Shown here one piece after another: positions 37,001 to 43,383 of a DNA stretch of 43,383 nt; within the stretch, counting starts at the first letter, position 1; every line of letters starts with the position of its first letter. Location of the stretch: the NCBI GenBank assembly GCA_913057825.1, contig CAJXOW010000028.1, positions 1-43,383 of the forward strand, read 5' to 3'. This stretch comes from an uncultured Balneolaceae bacterium (lineage in GTDB: Bacteria > Bacteroidota > Rhodothermia > Balneolales > Balneolaceae). The notes beneath the pieces are model-generated. The model was not told the origin of the DNA. It did no database searches and was given only the letters and a program-made list of their open reading frames with translations. Position numbers and translations under genes: made by a program.

Positions 37001-38515
37001 ATGTACGATGCAACATGGTCGGGCGTTCCCATCGATTCGGCCACAACCAGGGTGAACTATCTTCATGATGAGCGAAAGCTGGAGCTGAATTCCAGGGTTA
37101 TATCGCTAAAGCAAAGAGCACTGGATATCGAGGCGGAACTACCTCTGCATATGGATCTGCGGAGCTGGGTGGTGGAACTGCCGAATAAAGAGAAATCGCT
37201 GAGTGTGACGGCAGAAGTTCGGGACTTTAACCTTTCCTCTTTGAACGAATTCATGAACAGAAATTATGTTCAAAATTTAAAAGGCAGCCTGGATGGCAAA
37301 GTAACCGTGACCGGCTCTTTCGATGATCCGTCCCTGCAAGGAGAATTGCGATTACGTGAATCGTCGATGCGGCTGCCCCAGGTGGGCGTAGCGTATGGAG
37401 GCATCAATGGCAGTCTGATTTTCAGGGATGAGGAAGTTCGACTGGCTGATTTGACCGTCAAGAATGGGGGATCATTGAAAGCTCACGGATCACTGGATTT
37501 CGATGGTTCCAAAACTGCAAATATGGATTTTGAAATTGCAGCTCGAAACTTCAAAGCGGCTCATACTTCCCAGTTTCAGTTTATTGTAAATAGTAATGCC
37601 AGGCTGCAAGGGAGATTATTCAGTCCAAGCGTGACTGGAGACCTCACGATTCAAAGAGGCTACCTGAACTTGACCGACTTTGGTGACAAAACGGTCGAGC
37701 GAGTTGAATTGGAAGATGAAGAGGGTCGGACTTTTGACTCACAATTTTCGGTGTACGATTCACTGGATATAACGATGAATCTGGCCGTAAAACCGGAGTT
37801 TACATTACGCAATCAGAAATATGCCAATATGGAAATGGGGCTCGAAGGTAGTGTGGAAGTATTGAAGGAAAAGGGGGAAAAGTTGCAGCTGTTTGGTACA
37901 ATAGAAGGTCGAGAGGGATATTTTAGCACCCTGGGCAAAAAGTTCAAGGTGGAAACAGCTCAGCTGCAGTTTTCAGGAAATTCCGAAAATCCCGTCCTGG
38001 ATATGCGATTTTCCTATGAGCCGCCGCAGCCCAAAGAAAAAATAGTTATCTATTACGTCATTACGGGAACCCTTAAGGAACCCATATTCGAATATGAGAG
38101 CGAACCCGAGATGGAGTTGGAGAATATAATCAGCTATACCTTGTTTGGGCAGCCGTATTATGCACTCGACTCCTGGAAGCAGGTGGTGGCCAGTCCAAGT
38201 AGAGGAGGTATGGCCACGGGGTTGATGACAGAGGCGTTGTTGAATCGGGTGGAATCGATAGCCACTCAAAAACTCAGTGTCGATGTAGTGGAGATCGATA
38301 CGTACCAAAGTGGCAATGTGGGCGTCACCAGTATCAAAACCGGTTGGTATATTAACGAAAAAACTTTTCTGGCAATCCTGAACCATATTACCGGCAGCAC
38401 TCCAAGCACCGCGTTTATCCTCGAGTATGCGATCAAAAACAACCTGGATGTTATATTAAGACAAGGCAACAAAACCCGTGAAGGCATCGACCTGCACTGG
38501 CATAAGGATTACTAA
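34031..38515 (+). CDS. tamB: Translocation and assembly module protein TamB
   Basis: TamB-type AsmA-like proteins form long beta-groove bridges across the periplasm and support protein and lipid traffic to the outer membrane. One N-terminal membrane helix (about 16-35) is followed by more than 1300 residues of repetitive beta-strand sequence and the conserved C-terminal DUF490 domain (NIISYTLFGQPY; IATQKLSVDVVEI). The length of 1494 is in the usual range. It forms an operon with the TamA-like gene. The stop codon is 3 bp from the first heptad of element A12. Confidence 0.92.
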   Translation: MNEPSDRNIKISRGTKIAGSVLLILLVLLGGVRLLLKTRWVQQFAQGQLLSYANEYLEGDLNIKRLEGDLWNTVQLHDIRLADAQNKNILQVDSLRVAYNIWTLIRGPFQVKSLSIDKPRVHLEQDTTGQWNLLKVIRTSESTGEEPAPFYFNIGDIGIKKGEIGIYPASAGQPDSAYHFRDLEVRAGGGILPSGFEVRLNTLNFLASVPLLTDTLSFQSQAGYVDQQLSLDKLLISTGGSMIATSGSLDAQQDTYEFRSLLKPLSRTVLEDITRLSLKQNLDVRLSLEGKGTSFRAGVNARAPGLDTLHVDAGFRWDSLMAIEEVNVGITGMDGPALVETDSIEWPRVEQFQADFNGYIPLQQWKEGSVRGTVSIREFSFMNYRVESFGADGTYDNRTGKWTAFLQRGREKVEVDARVKESDNTHRPSWSMDISAENIRPQHWWEEAPAGSLNAVASLSGEGFKPGGAPWKFSLLFRESSLQNQPFKLVKVNGSLDSSRIDAQAEMAFQKSKIEGDFKVRAYQTYPQYEFDIRSDDFDVNDIAGLSPNSSKLRLKAHGEGRGVSPENIKLTSRISLDSSSINKAAINELHALVHIEDSVLKIQEADLKSEMANGSFTARQHLTRFYSEDNRLDFNLELKNLQPLASFTKAELLEARGTVNGDVRPTSKQHLSFDGSVDLNNIRYDTLLNVQGIKGSVQVDIKRDPTYRLTLDIDQPEVASVVLQDINLQSEGELESGEARGQIGIQMTSGTGGALQQKGRFHLQPDSITLRTNELTIQTPAKDLDLAAPFQIYYHDERLATDTLRMTSASEDPFLELAVPRFDSVSQQVYFKADRLDMQALQEVLLGRFYVGGDLTGYLALDKRGESVELKNRIQLTDLRYENLRMDSVMLTSRIENNRFSTNLTVHHRKQEIMKGGLDLPFRLGDPRTFEDEFFEQEVQGYVQVNPVDINTIEGAGELFGFAKTNGTIRMQGVLRGTAGEPTFTGFANMYDATWSGVPIDSATTRVNYLHDERKLELNSRVISLKQRALDIEAELPLHMDLRSWVVELPNKEKSLSVTAEVRDFNLSSLNEFMNRNYVQNLKGSLDGKVTVTGSFDDPSLQGELRLRESSMRLPQVGVAYGGINGSLIFRDEEVRLADLTVKNGGSLKAHGSLDFDGSKTANMDFEIAARNFKAAHTSQFQFIVNSNARLQGRLFSPSVTGDLTIQRGYLNLTDFGDKTVERVELEDEEGRTFDSQFSVYDSLDITMNLAVKPEFTLRNQKYANMEMGLEGSVEVLKEKGEKLQLFGTIEGREGYFSTLGKKFKVETAQLQFSGNSENPVLDMRFSYEPPQPKEKIVIYYVITGTLKEPIFEYESEPEMELENIISYTLFGQPYYALDSWKQVVASPSRGGMATGLMTEALLNRVESIATQKLSVDVVEIDTYQSGNVGVTSIKTGWYINEKTFLAILNHITGSTPSTAFILEYAIKNNLDVILRQGNKTREGIDLHWHKDY

Positions 38516-38518
38516 AGA

Positions 38519-38801
38519 GCACCAGGCTCGAAGGGGGCAATATCTGTTATCAGGGAATGAAGACGAAATTGCAACCATTTCCTTCTACACATGCTTCAGC
38601 GAAAAATTTAAACTTAACTCGTTTCTCAATAGCAATAACGCAAGTAAAACAATACGACCTGCGCCAATTGTCTTAACCACTTTCCGGTTCATAAATTTCT
38701 CGCTGAAGCATGTGTAGAAGGAGTTTGCTGGAAGTGCAGGCTCAATAATTCCCTGTTAACAGATATCACCCCCTTCAAGCTTGGAGCCTGGAGCGTGGAG
38801 C
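38519..38801. repeat. Family A long palindromic element A12
   Basis: The left arm has heptads GCACCAG and GCTCGAA plus GGGGG. The right arm, read inward on the minus strand, has GCTCCAC, GCTCCAG, GCTCCAA and GCTTGAA before GGGGG. Inside the heptads the pairing continues (38534-38558 with 38748-38772, ending at CAGGGAAT), and a further perfect inner repeat CTTCTACACATGCTTCAGCG occurs near 38582-38601 and 38700-38719. The core differs from the shared type. It fills the tamB/GroES-like convergent junction. Confidence 0.85.
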
Positions 38802-38835
38802 ATAAAAATGGATCGCTTCTGCGATCCATTTTTAT
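38802..38835. terminator. Hairpin spanning the GroES-like gene stop codon
   Basis: ATAAAAATGGATCGC pairs perfectly with GCGATCCATTTTTAT (15 bp) around the loop TTCT. It contains the minus-strand TAA (38832-38834), directly follows the right arm of A12, and read on the minus strand ends in a T-rich arm, so it is a plausible intrinsic terminator for the GroES-like gene. Confidence 0.8.
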
Positions 38836-39221
38836 TCATACGGATGCTCGTCGCGAATGAGTAACAGGATGGCGGAATGAGGCACGATCAGGTATTTTTC
38901 GTGCTCGAATTCGATCTCATAACTCTTGTCCTTGATAAAAATCGCCAGGTCTCCTTCATGAGCTTGCATGCCGATGTATCGGGTGTTGTTGTTTTCACCC
39001 GTTTCCTCTTTCCAGGGCTCATCAAAACCCTTTTGATCCGGAATAGGGTAGCCCGGACCGGTTTTGAGTACATATCCACTTTGGATCTCCTGTTTTTCTT
39101 TGACGGTGGAGGGCAGCACCAGTCCGCTGCTGGTTCTCGACTCCATTTCGCGGGGTTTGATAAGCACGCGATCACCGACGACGACAAAGTTGTCAACCTG
39201 GTTGAGATAATCGTGAATCAT
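38832..39221 (-). CDS. Divergent GroES-like co-chaperonin
   Basis: The 129-residue protein is longer than normal GroES (about 97). It has the beta-barrel motifs VVGDRVLIKPREMESRTSSG and LVLP at the mobile-loop position, and a C-terminal FEHEKYLIVPHSAILLLI strand. An insertion (about residues 58-82, with FDEPWKEETGENNNTRY) makes it unusual. No groEL is adjacent, so it is probably a second, specialised GroES-type protein. Whether it binds GroEL cannot be told from the sequence. Confidence 0.75.
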   Translation of the reverse strand: MIHDYLNQVDNFVVVGDRVLIKPREMESRTSSGLVLPSTVKEKQEIQSGYVLKTGPGYPIPDQKGFDEPWKEETGENNNTRYIGMQAHEGDLAIFIKDKSYEIEFEHEKYLIVPHSAILLLIRDEHPYE

Positions 39222-39325
39222 GGGCTTCTTTCTGAACTATTAAGACTTTGAAATTAGCAGTCGGATCCGTTATACCGTCATTAATAACGTAAAAAAGTAC
39301 ACCAATATCATATTTGGAAAGCTTA

Positions 39326-39497
39326 GGGGAGCTCGTTGAACACGGGCGGCGGTTCCTCGTTCGAAAGTTTTTCTCTTTTGAGCTCGTTTAAATATTTACA
39401 GAGCATTACAAATGCCTGTCAACGTAAATATATTTTTCATCTATTTACCGAAAAACTTAATACTTCGGAACCACCGCCCGTGTTCAACGAGCTCCCC
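39326..39497. repeat. Family B palindromic element B5 (core type II, reverse orientation)
   Basis: The 172-bp element is the longest copy. Its terminal inverted repeat is 31 bp: GGGGAGCTCGTTGAACAC joined to GGGCGGCGGTTCC, with one mismatch in the inner signature. The core is the reverse complement of the B2 type. It lies in the divergent gap between the GroES-like gene and the thioredoxin-like gene, ending 125 bp before the latter. Confidence 0.88.
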
Positions 39498-39622
39498 CGA
39501 AGTAAAAAGGGGTAAGATTCTTGCTTTATGAATGCAAGATTGCAAATTTACTTGCGTCACAGTTAATTACATAAGGTAGTTCATGCAAATCATTGAAAAA
39601 AGAAGTAAATTGAAGGAAACCT

Positions 39623-40150
39623 TTGATATATCTCTATAACATTTTATTAGTGCTTGTTTTGCTGGTGCCCGGACGACAGGTGGCCGAATGTTCACCGGGT
39701 ACTCAAAGTACAGATACGTCCAATGTTCCTGAAGTTGTGGATGTTGACTATGAGGAATTGCAGTCTGTAATCGAATCTTATCGAGGTAAGAAAGCCGTTT
39801 TGCTAAATGTTTGGGCCACCTGGTGCGGACCATGTGTAGAAGAATTGCCGTACTTGAGGAAACTTCAGGAAGAGTATCCTGATAAATTGCAAGTGGTGCT
39901 GCTGTCGGCGGACTTAAGATCGGATCGGTCACGTGTAGCTCCTTTTTTAAAGGAGCGTGGAGTGGATTGGAAAACCTATTACAAAGCGGGTGATAATCAA
40001 CGGTTTTTGAATCAGTTGTCGAAACAGTGGAGCGGTGCTCTGCCTTTTACAAAGATTATTGACCGAAAAGGAAAAGTCGTTGGTCAGTGGCAGGGAAGTG
40101 CCTCCTTCGATAAGTTTGAAAAACATGTTAACAAAGCACTCGAGGAATAA
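39623..40150 (+). CDS. TlpA-like thioredoxin-fold protein
   Basis: This is an exported thiol-disulfide oxidoreductase of 175 residues. An N-terminal hydrophobic segment (about 1-16) serves as signal or anchor; a cysteine at 23 is preceded by VAE, a poor lipobox. The active site is WCGPC (C68 and C71) in NVWATWCGPCVEELPYL. The start is a TTG at 39623 with AAGGA 8 bp upstream; the next ATG is far inside. The stop is one base from the next gene's ATG, so the two form an operon and probably cooperate in envelope redox chemistry. Confidence 0.8.
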   Translation: MIYLYNILLVLVLLVPGRQVAECSPGTQSTDTSNVPEVVDVDYEELQSVIESYRGKKAVLLNVWATWCGPCVEELPYLRKLQEEYPDKLQVVLLSADLRSDRSRVAPFLKERGVDWKTYYKAGDNQRFLNQLSKQWSGALPFTKIIDRKGKVVGQWQGSASFDKFEKHVNKALEE

Positions 40151-40151
40151 T

Positions 40152-40790
40152 ATGAAAGCATACAGATTTTTAATGGTGGTAGCAGTTCTGACGCTATTTG
40201 TTGGAATAGGATGGGTGTCCAGTGGTTTGAATGCGAATGAGGATCCCATTGAGCCCCTGGTGATCGGGGCAAAAGCTCCGATGGTGGATCTTAAAGTGAG
40301 ATCGGTATCGGGCGACGAGTTTTCCCTTCAGCAAATTGCCGAGTCTAACGGCCTGCTGGTAATGTTTTCATGCAACACGTGTCCCTACGTGAAGGCCTGG
40401 GAAGATCGCTATCCCGAGATTTACAACCTGTCCATTAAAAATGATATAGGAATGATAGCTTTAAATCCAAACGAAGCCTATCGTAACAAGGGAGATGGAT
40501 TTAGCGATATGAAGAAACGGGCCGGAGAAAAAAAATACAAGTTTCCCTATGCCCTGGATCGACACCACAAGCTTGCGGATGCATTCGGAGCGACAAGGAC
40601 TCCGGAGGTGTTTCTATTCAACAAAAATATGAAGCTGGTGTATCACGGGGCAATCGACGATAATTACGAGTCGGCCGAAAACGTTCAGAAGCCTTATTTG
40701 AAAAATGCCATCAAGAATCTGGCCGCCGGTAAAAAAATAGATCCGTCTAGCACTAAGTCGCTGGGCTGCAGCATCAAGCGGGGTGAGTAA
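40152..40790 (+). CDS. Exported redoxin (AhpC/TSA-like thioredoxin family)
   Basis: I place the start at the ATG at 40152, one base after the upstream stop; the reading frame stays open further upstream but that part overlaps the TlpA-like gene. The 212-residue protein has a signal peptide (about 1-28) and a redoxin domain beginning VIGAKAPMVDL. The active site is C74-N-T-C77 in FSCNTCPYVKAWEDRYP. Family members of this type often lack peroxidase activity and act as thiol reductants. It is cotranscribed with the TlpA-like gene. Confidence 0.85.
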   Translation: MKAYRFLMVVAVLTLFVGIGWVSSGLNANEDPIEPLVIGAKAPMVDLKVRSVSGDEFSLQQIAESNGLLVMFSCNTCPYVKAWEDRYPEIYNLSIKNDIGMIALNPNEAYRNKGDGFSDMKKRAGEKKYKFPYALDRHHKLADAFGATRTPEVFLFNKNMKLVYHGAIDDNYESAENVQKPYLKNAIKNLAAGKKIDPSSTKSLGCSIKRGE

Positions 40791-41199
40791 GTTTCTGAAA
40801 TAGCGTTTCGACAGAGTTGCCCGTTGGTCTGGAGGGAGCGCTTTAGTCATTCTGAAGCGGGGATTACAACAAGAGGTAAATCGCTGGTGTTTAGAATGCT
40901 GCAAGGTTCCGTTCAATACGACATATGGAACTTGGATATGGTGACATTTAGGCATAAAGCATAATAAAGCAATCATTTATCCATTTTTAATATCAGAATG
41001 TACCGGCAAGGTAATTAGATCGGTATTTGATAATTGCGATTGAAGTGGTTGTTTTAGTTACATTAGTTAGTATGAATGGCTTCGCGCGGCATGTATGGCC
41101 CGCCTCACAAAGTTTGATCCTTGCTGAGATGTATATCCCCTTGATAAAAAGCAACGTTCATGGTTTTTTTGAAAGCGGTTTTAGCTAAATATTAGAGTT
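40791..41199. other. Intergenic stretch without a recognised gene
   Basis: No coding frame with family character is visible. An imperfect inverted repeat occurs at 40848-40898 (CATTCTGAAG with TTTAGAATG), which may be the terminator or a decayed repeat after the redoxin gene. The rest, up to element B6, is AT-rich and unassigned. Confidence 0.4.
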
Positions 41200-41351
41200 C
41201 TTTGAAAGACCGGGCGGCGGTTCCGAAGCATAATAATTTTCTGGGAATCAGGCAGTAATAACGAAAATCGTATACAGGAGCGATTAACCGTTCAATGCAT
41301 GCAACCGAAGAAAAGTATACGAACAAGGAACCGCCGCCCGCTTTTTCAAAG
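41200..41351. repeat. Family B palindromic element B6
   Basis: The 152-bp element has the signature CGGGCGGCGGTTCC and its complement. Outer pairing through CTTTGAAA extends weakly to AGAG on both sides. The core ends match B1 (GAAGCATAATAATTTTCTGG; GAAGAAAAGTATACGA) but the middle is diverged. It ends 65 bp before the tonB start. Confidence 0.88.
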
Positions 41352-41416
41352 GCCTCTATTAAGCCATTAGAATTATTAGAGTTACTGTGAATCCATTTTA
41401 ATTGAATTCATGAATT

Positions 41417-42103
41417 ATGCTTCGAAATAAGAAGGACAGCAAAGATTTACGAAAACATTATTTTCTTATCTGGCAAACAGGTCTCATCCTGGCCCTGGTG
41501 ATCTTTCTAGTCGCTTTTGAATATAACATGGGCGTAGAAAATAAAGAGGATGATAAAAACAAGAATAAGACTGAGGAACAGGAAGTTGTTGAGGCTAAAG
41601 AAGTAGTGCGTACCAAGCAGGTCGACAAGCCCCCGCGCCCCCCAAGTCCCCAACCTCCCGTGGAAGTTCCCAATAGTGAAGTTATAGAGGGCGATGTGCA
41701 GAAGGAGTTGGACAATATTAATCAACAGACCAGTTCCGGGAAAAAACTATCGATGCCGCCTCCGCCCGATAAAGGGGATGAGGAGGAGAAGGTATTCAAA
41801 GTAGTTGAGCAACAGCCGAAACTGATCGGCGGACTCGATTCGCTGCGATCCCTGATTGAATATCCCGAAATGGCGAGAAAAGCCAATATCGAGGGGCGTG
41901 TGTATGTACAGTTTATCGTGAATAAACAAGGGAAAGTGGAAGATCCCAAAGTGGTTCGCGGTCCGGGAGCCGGATTAAATAAAGAGGCATTGCGTGTTAT
42001 TAAGAAAGCCCGATTTCAGCCGGGCATTCAGCAGGGACACCCGGTAAATGTCCGTTATACCATGCCCATCATATTCTCGCTCGACCAAAATCGAGGTTCC
42101 TGA
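41417..42103 (+). CDS. tonB: TonB family energy transducer
   Basis: TonB links the proton-driven ExbB/ExbD motor to outer-membrane receptors. The 228-residue protein has one membrane helix (about 18-36), a charged segment, a proline-rich spacer (PPRPPSPQPPVEVP), and a C-terminal TonB domain (about 135-226) with YPEMARKANIEGRVYVQFIV and GLNKEALRVIKKARFQPG. No exbB, exbD or receptor gene is in the window. A strong terminator follows. Confidence 0.9.
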   Translation: MLRNKKDSKDLRKHYFLIWQTGLILALVIFLVAFEYNMGVENKEDDKNKNKTEEQEVVEAKEVVRTKQVDKPPRPPSPQPPVEVPNSEVIEGDVQKELDNINQQTSSGKKLSMPPPPDKGDEEEKVFKVVEQQPKLIGGLDSLRSLIEYPEMARKANIEGRVYVQFIVNKQGKVEDPKVVRGPGAGLNKEALRVIKKARFQPGIQQGHPVNVRYTMPIIFSLDQNRGS

Positions 42104-42131
42104 TTGAGTAATTTTTGATCAAATAAAGCAT

Positions 42132-42166
42132 AAAGGCGGCTTTCTCCGGGAAAGCCGCCTTTTTTT
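42132..42166 (+). terminator. Intrinsic terminator of tonB
   Basis: AAAGGCGGCTTTC pairs with GAAAGCCGCCTTT around a short loop (TCCGG), followed by a T tract. It starts 28 bp after the tonB stop. This is the clearest rho-independent terminator in the window. Confidence 0.95.
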
Positions 42167-42277
42167 GTTCTTTTATATTATTCAAGTTTGAATATTATAA
42201 TGTTTTAATACCTTTGCATTATACCCTCCTTGTTTTACTTTTTTGTAGTTAAAATAGTATAACCGGGCTGTAGGGGC

Positions 42278-43383
42278 ATGGACACGGTTCAAAGAGAGCA
42301 TAAACGATTGGTCCGTCTGCGGCAGATAGAAGAACACGATCCGCAGTTGGAGGATCTGCTGCTGAATCTGGTGGTGCTGACGGCAGATGTTTTGGACGTA
42401 GATTATGCGGCCATTCACTATATTTATGAAGATCATCAGGAGTCCAAGGTAAGTATCGGGCTTTCACTGCCCAACCTGCGACGCAAAGAGTCGATCTGTC
42501 ATTTTACCGTTGATGCGGCGTCTTCATTGGTTATCGAAGATCTAAGCAGCGATTCACGCACGTCTGATTTTTGGTACGTTCAACATCCCCCGAATTTAAA
42601 ATCATATGCCGGGGTACCGCTTATAACGAGCGACGGCTACTGTCCGGGTACGCTTTGTGTAATGGATACTGAAAGACGGACCTTCACCGATCAGGATGTT
42701 CACCGGTTGATGAGCCTGGGGGAAGAGGTGATTGATAAACTGGAAATGTATACGAGCAAAAGCAGTTCCGAAAACCGGGCCGAGTCGCGGGAGTGGATGA
42801 TTAGGGAAATCCACCACCGCCTCAAGAACAATCTTGCTATTATCTCCGGTATCATGGACCTGGAATATATGCGTAACGATAATGAGCAGATCCGGGAACT
42901 GCTGCTTACAATGCAGCAACGTATACAGTCGATTGCCAATGTGCACCGAAAGTTGTATGAGTCGGAATCCCTGCAGGATTTAAGTTTGGTGGAATATGTG
43001 GAAGACCTGGTGGCGAGAATAGAGGAAAGCTACTCAGAACATAACAAGAGTGTTCAATGCGTGGTCGAGGGAGAGGATTTTCGCATGAAAGACCAAAATG
43101 CAGTGACGATTGGGTTGCTTATCAATGAAATGGTGACCAATGCATTTAAACATGCCTTTAACGAGACCCGGGAAGGGACCATCAAGGTTGACTTGCAGCA
43201 ACCGGATGAATCGTGCTACAAGTTGATCGTAGAAGATGACGGGGACGGACTCCCATCAGACTTTAGCATGGAAGAGTCAAATTCGTTGGGGGTCAAGCTA
43301 ATCCAGACGCTTACCAGGCAACTCAACGCAGACCTGCATGTGGAAACCGGCACGGGTACATGCTATGTAGTGGAGTTTTCTGA
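42278..43383 (+). CDS. Cytoplasmic GAF-HisKA_2 sensor histidine kinase (3' truncated by window edge)
   Basis: The frame is open from the ATG at 42278 to the last base; the final TGA of the window is out of frame, so the gene continues. At least 368 residues are visible: a GAF-like sensor domain (about 15-155, with AGVPLITSDG and PGTLCVMD), a HisKA_2 site EIHHRLKNN at 177-185 (H180 the likely phosphoacceptor), and an HATPase domain with N box INEMVTNAFKHAF, G1 box DDGDGLP and G2-like LGVKLIQTL. There is no membrane helix. It resembles the kinase core at 17636-19396. The neighbouring tonB is closed by a terminator, so this gene has its own promoter. Confidence 0.88.
   Translation, partial: MDTVQREHKRLVRLRQIEEHDPQLEDLLLNLVVLTADVLDVDYAAIHYIYEDHQESKVSIGLSLPNLRRKESICHFTVDAASSLVIEDLSSDSRTSDFWYVQHPPNLKSYAGVPLITSDGYCPGTLCVMDTERRTFTDQDVHRLMSLGEEVIDKLEMYTSKSSSENRAESREWMIREIHHRLKNNLAIISGIMDLEYMRNDNEQIRELLLTMQQRIQSIANVHRKLYESESLQDLSLVEYVEDLVARIEESYSEHNKSVQCVVEGEDFRMKDQNAVTIGLLINEMVTNAFKHAFNETREGTIKVDLQQPDESCYKLIVEDDGDGLPSDFSMEESNSLGVKLIQTLTRQLNADLHVETGTGTCYVVEFS

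Noticed and set aside
40035..40151. Upstream in-frame extension of the redoxin gene
   Set aside because: It overlaps the TlpA-like gene and puts residues before a good signal peptide that starts at the ATG at 40152.
40614..40976. Minus-strand frame of 120 codons extending past the redoxin gene
   Set aside because: Half of it is antisense to the redoxin gene and the rest shows no conserved motif; more likely non-coding.
43381..43383. Final TGA as the stop of the last kinase gene
   Set aside because: Counting from the ATG at 42278 the TGA is out of frame; the gene continues beyond the window.

Overview
The window is about 43 kb of chromosome from a bacterium of roughly 50% GC. The gene set (WbqC family, DUF5117-type zinc protease, TamA/TamB pair, HisKA_2 kinases, TonB with a single C-terminal domain, a divergent GroES) and the rather acidic proteins suggest a marine or halophilic member of the Balneolota/Rhodothermota side of the Bacteroidota. 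That placement is inference; no rRNA is present. There is no prophage, CRISPR array, tRNA or recognisable transposase.

Layout: a 5'-truncated ComM/YifB ATPase (1-1388); PriA (1626-4076); a GCS2-type ligase fused to CBS domains, overlapping an aspartoacylase-family hydrolase (4501-7366); ScpB and an RsuA/RluB pseudouridine synthase (7572-9101); a TPR protein (9108-10322); a PmtA-like methyltransferase on the minus strand (10542-11141); a metzincin lipoprotein (11755-14253); WbqC and a small lipoprotein, both minus (14444-15590); GltX (15982-17460); a membrane HisKA_2 kinase (17636-19396); an NhaC-family antiporter (19593-21377); an NRDE protein, minus (21490-22266); MetH (22941-26651); a membrane SpoIIE-type phosphatase (27095-29773); a DtxR regulator (29957-30622); a zinc CDF exporter, minus (30924-31850); a TamA-like/TamB pair (32033-38515); a GroES-like protein, minus (38832-39221); a TlpA-like/redoxin pair (39623-40790); TonB (41417-42103); and a GAF-HisKA_2 kinase that runs off the window end (42278-43383).

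The genes are mostly housekeeping. The unusual content lies between them. Two families of palindromic intergenic elements occur. Family A (twelve elements or partial elements, labelled A1-A12) has arms built of tandem 7-bp units. The unit sequence differs from element to element (GCTCGAG, GCTCCAC, GGTGAAA, GCTGAAA, GATTAAT) but almost always fits [G/A]-N-T-N-N-A-N. At least five copies share one AT-rich core although their arms are unrelated. All five convergent gene junctions carry a family A element, and its arm often directly abuts a second, locus-specific hairpin that spans a stop codon. Family B (six copies, B1-B6, 150-172 bp) is bounded by GGGCGGCGGTTCC and its complement. Its stem continues outward with sequence that differs between most copies, and every copy lies upstream of a plus-strand gene. 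One B copy is nested inside an A element. I regard these two element families as the likely undescribed system in the window.
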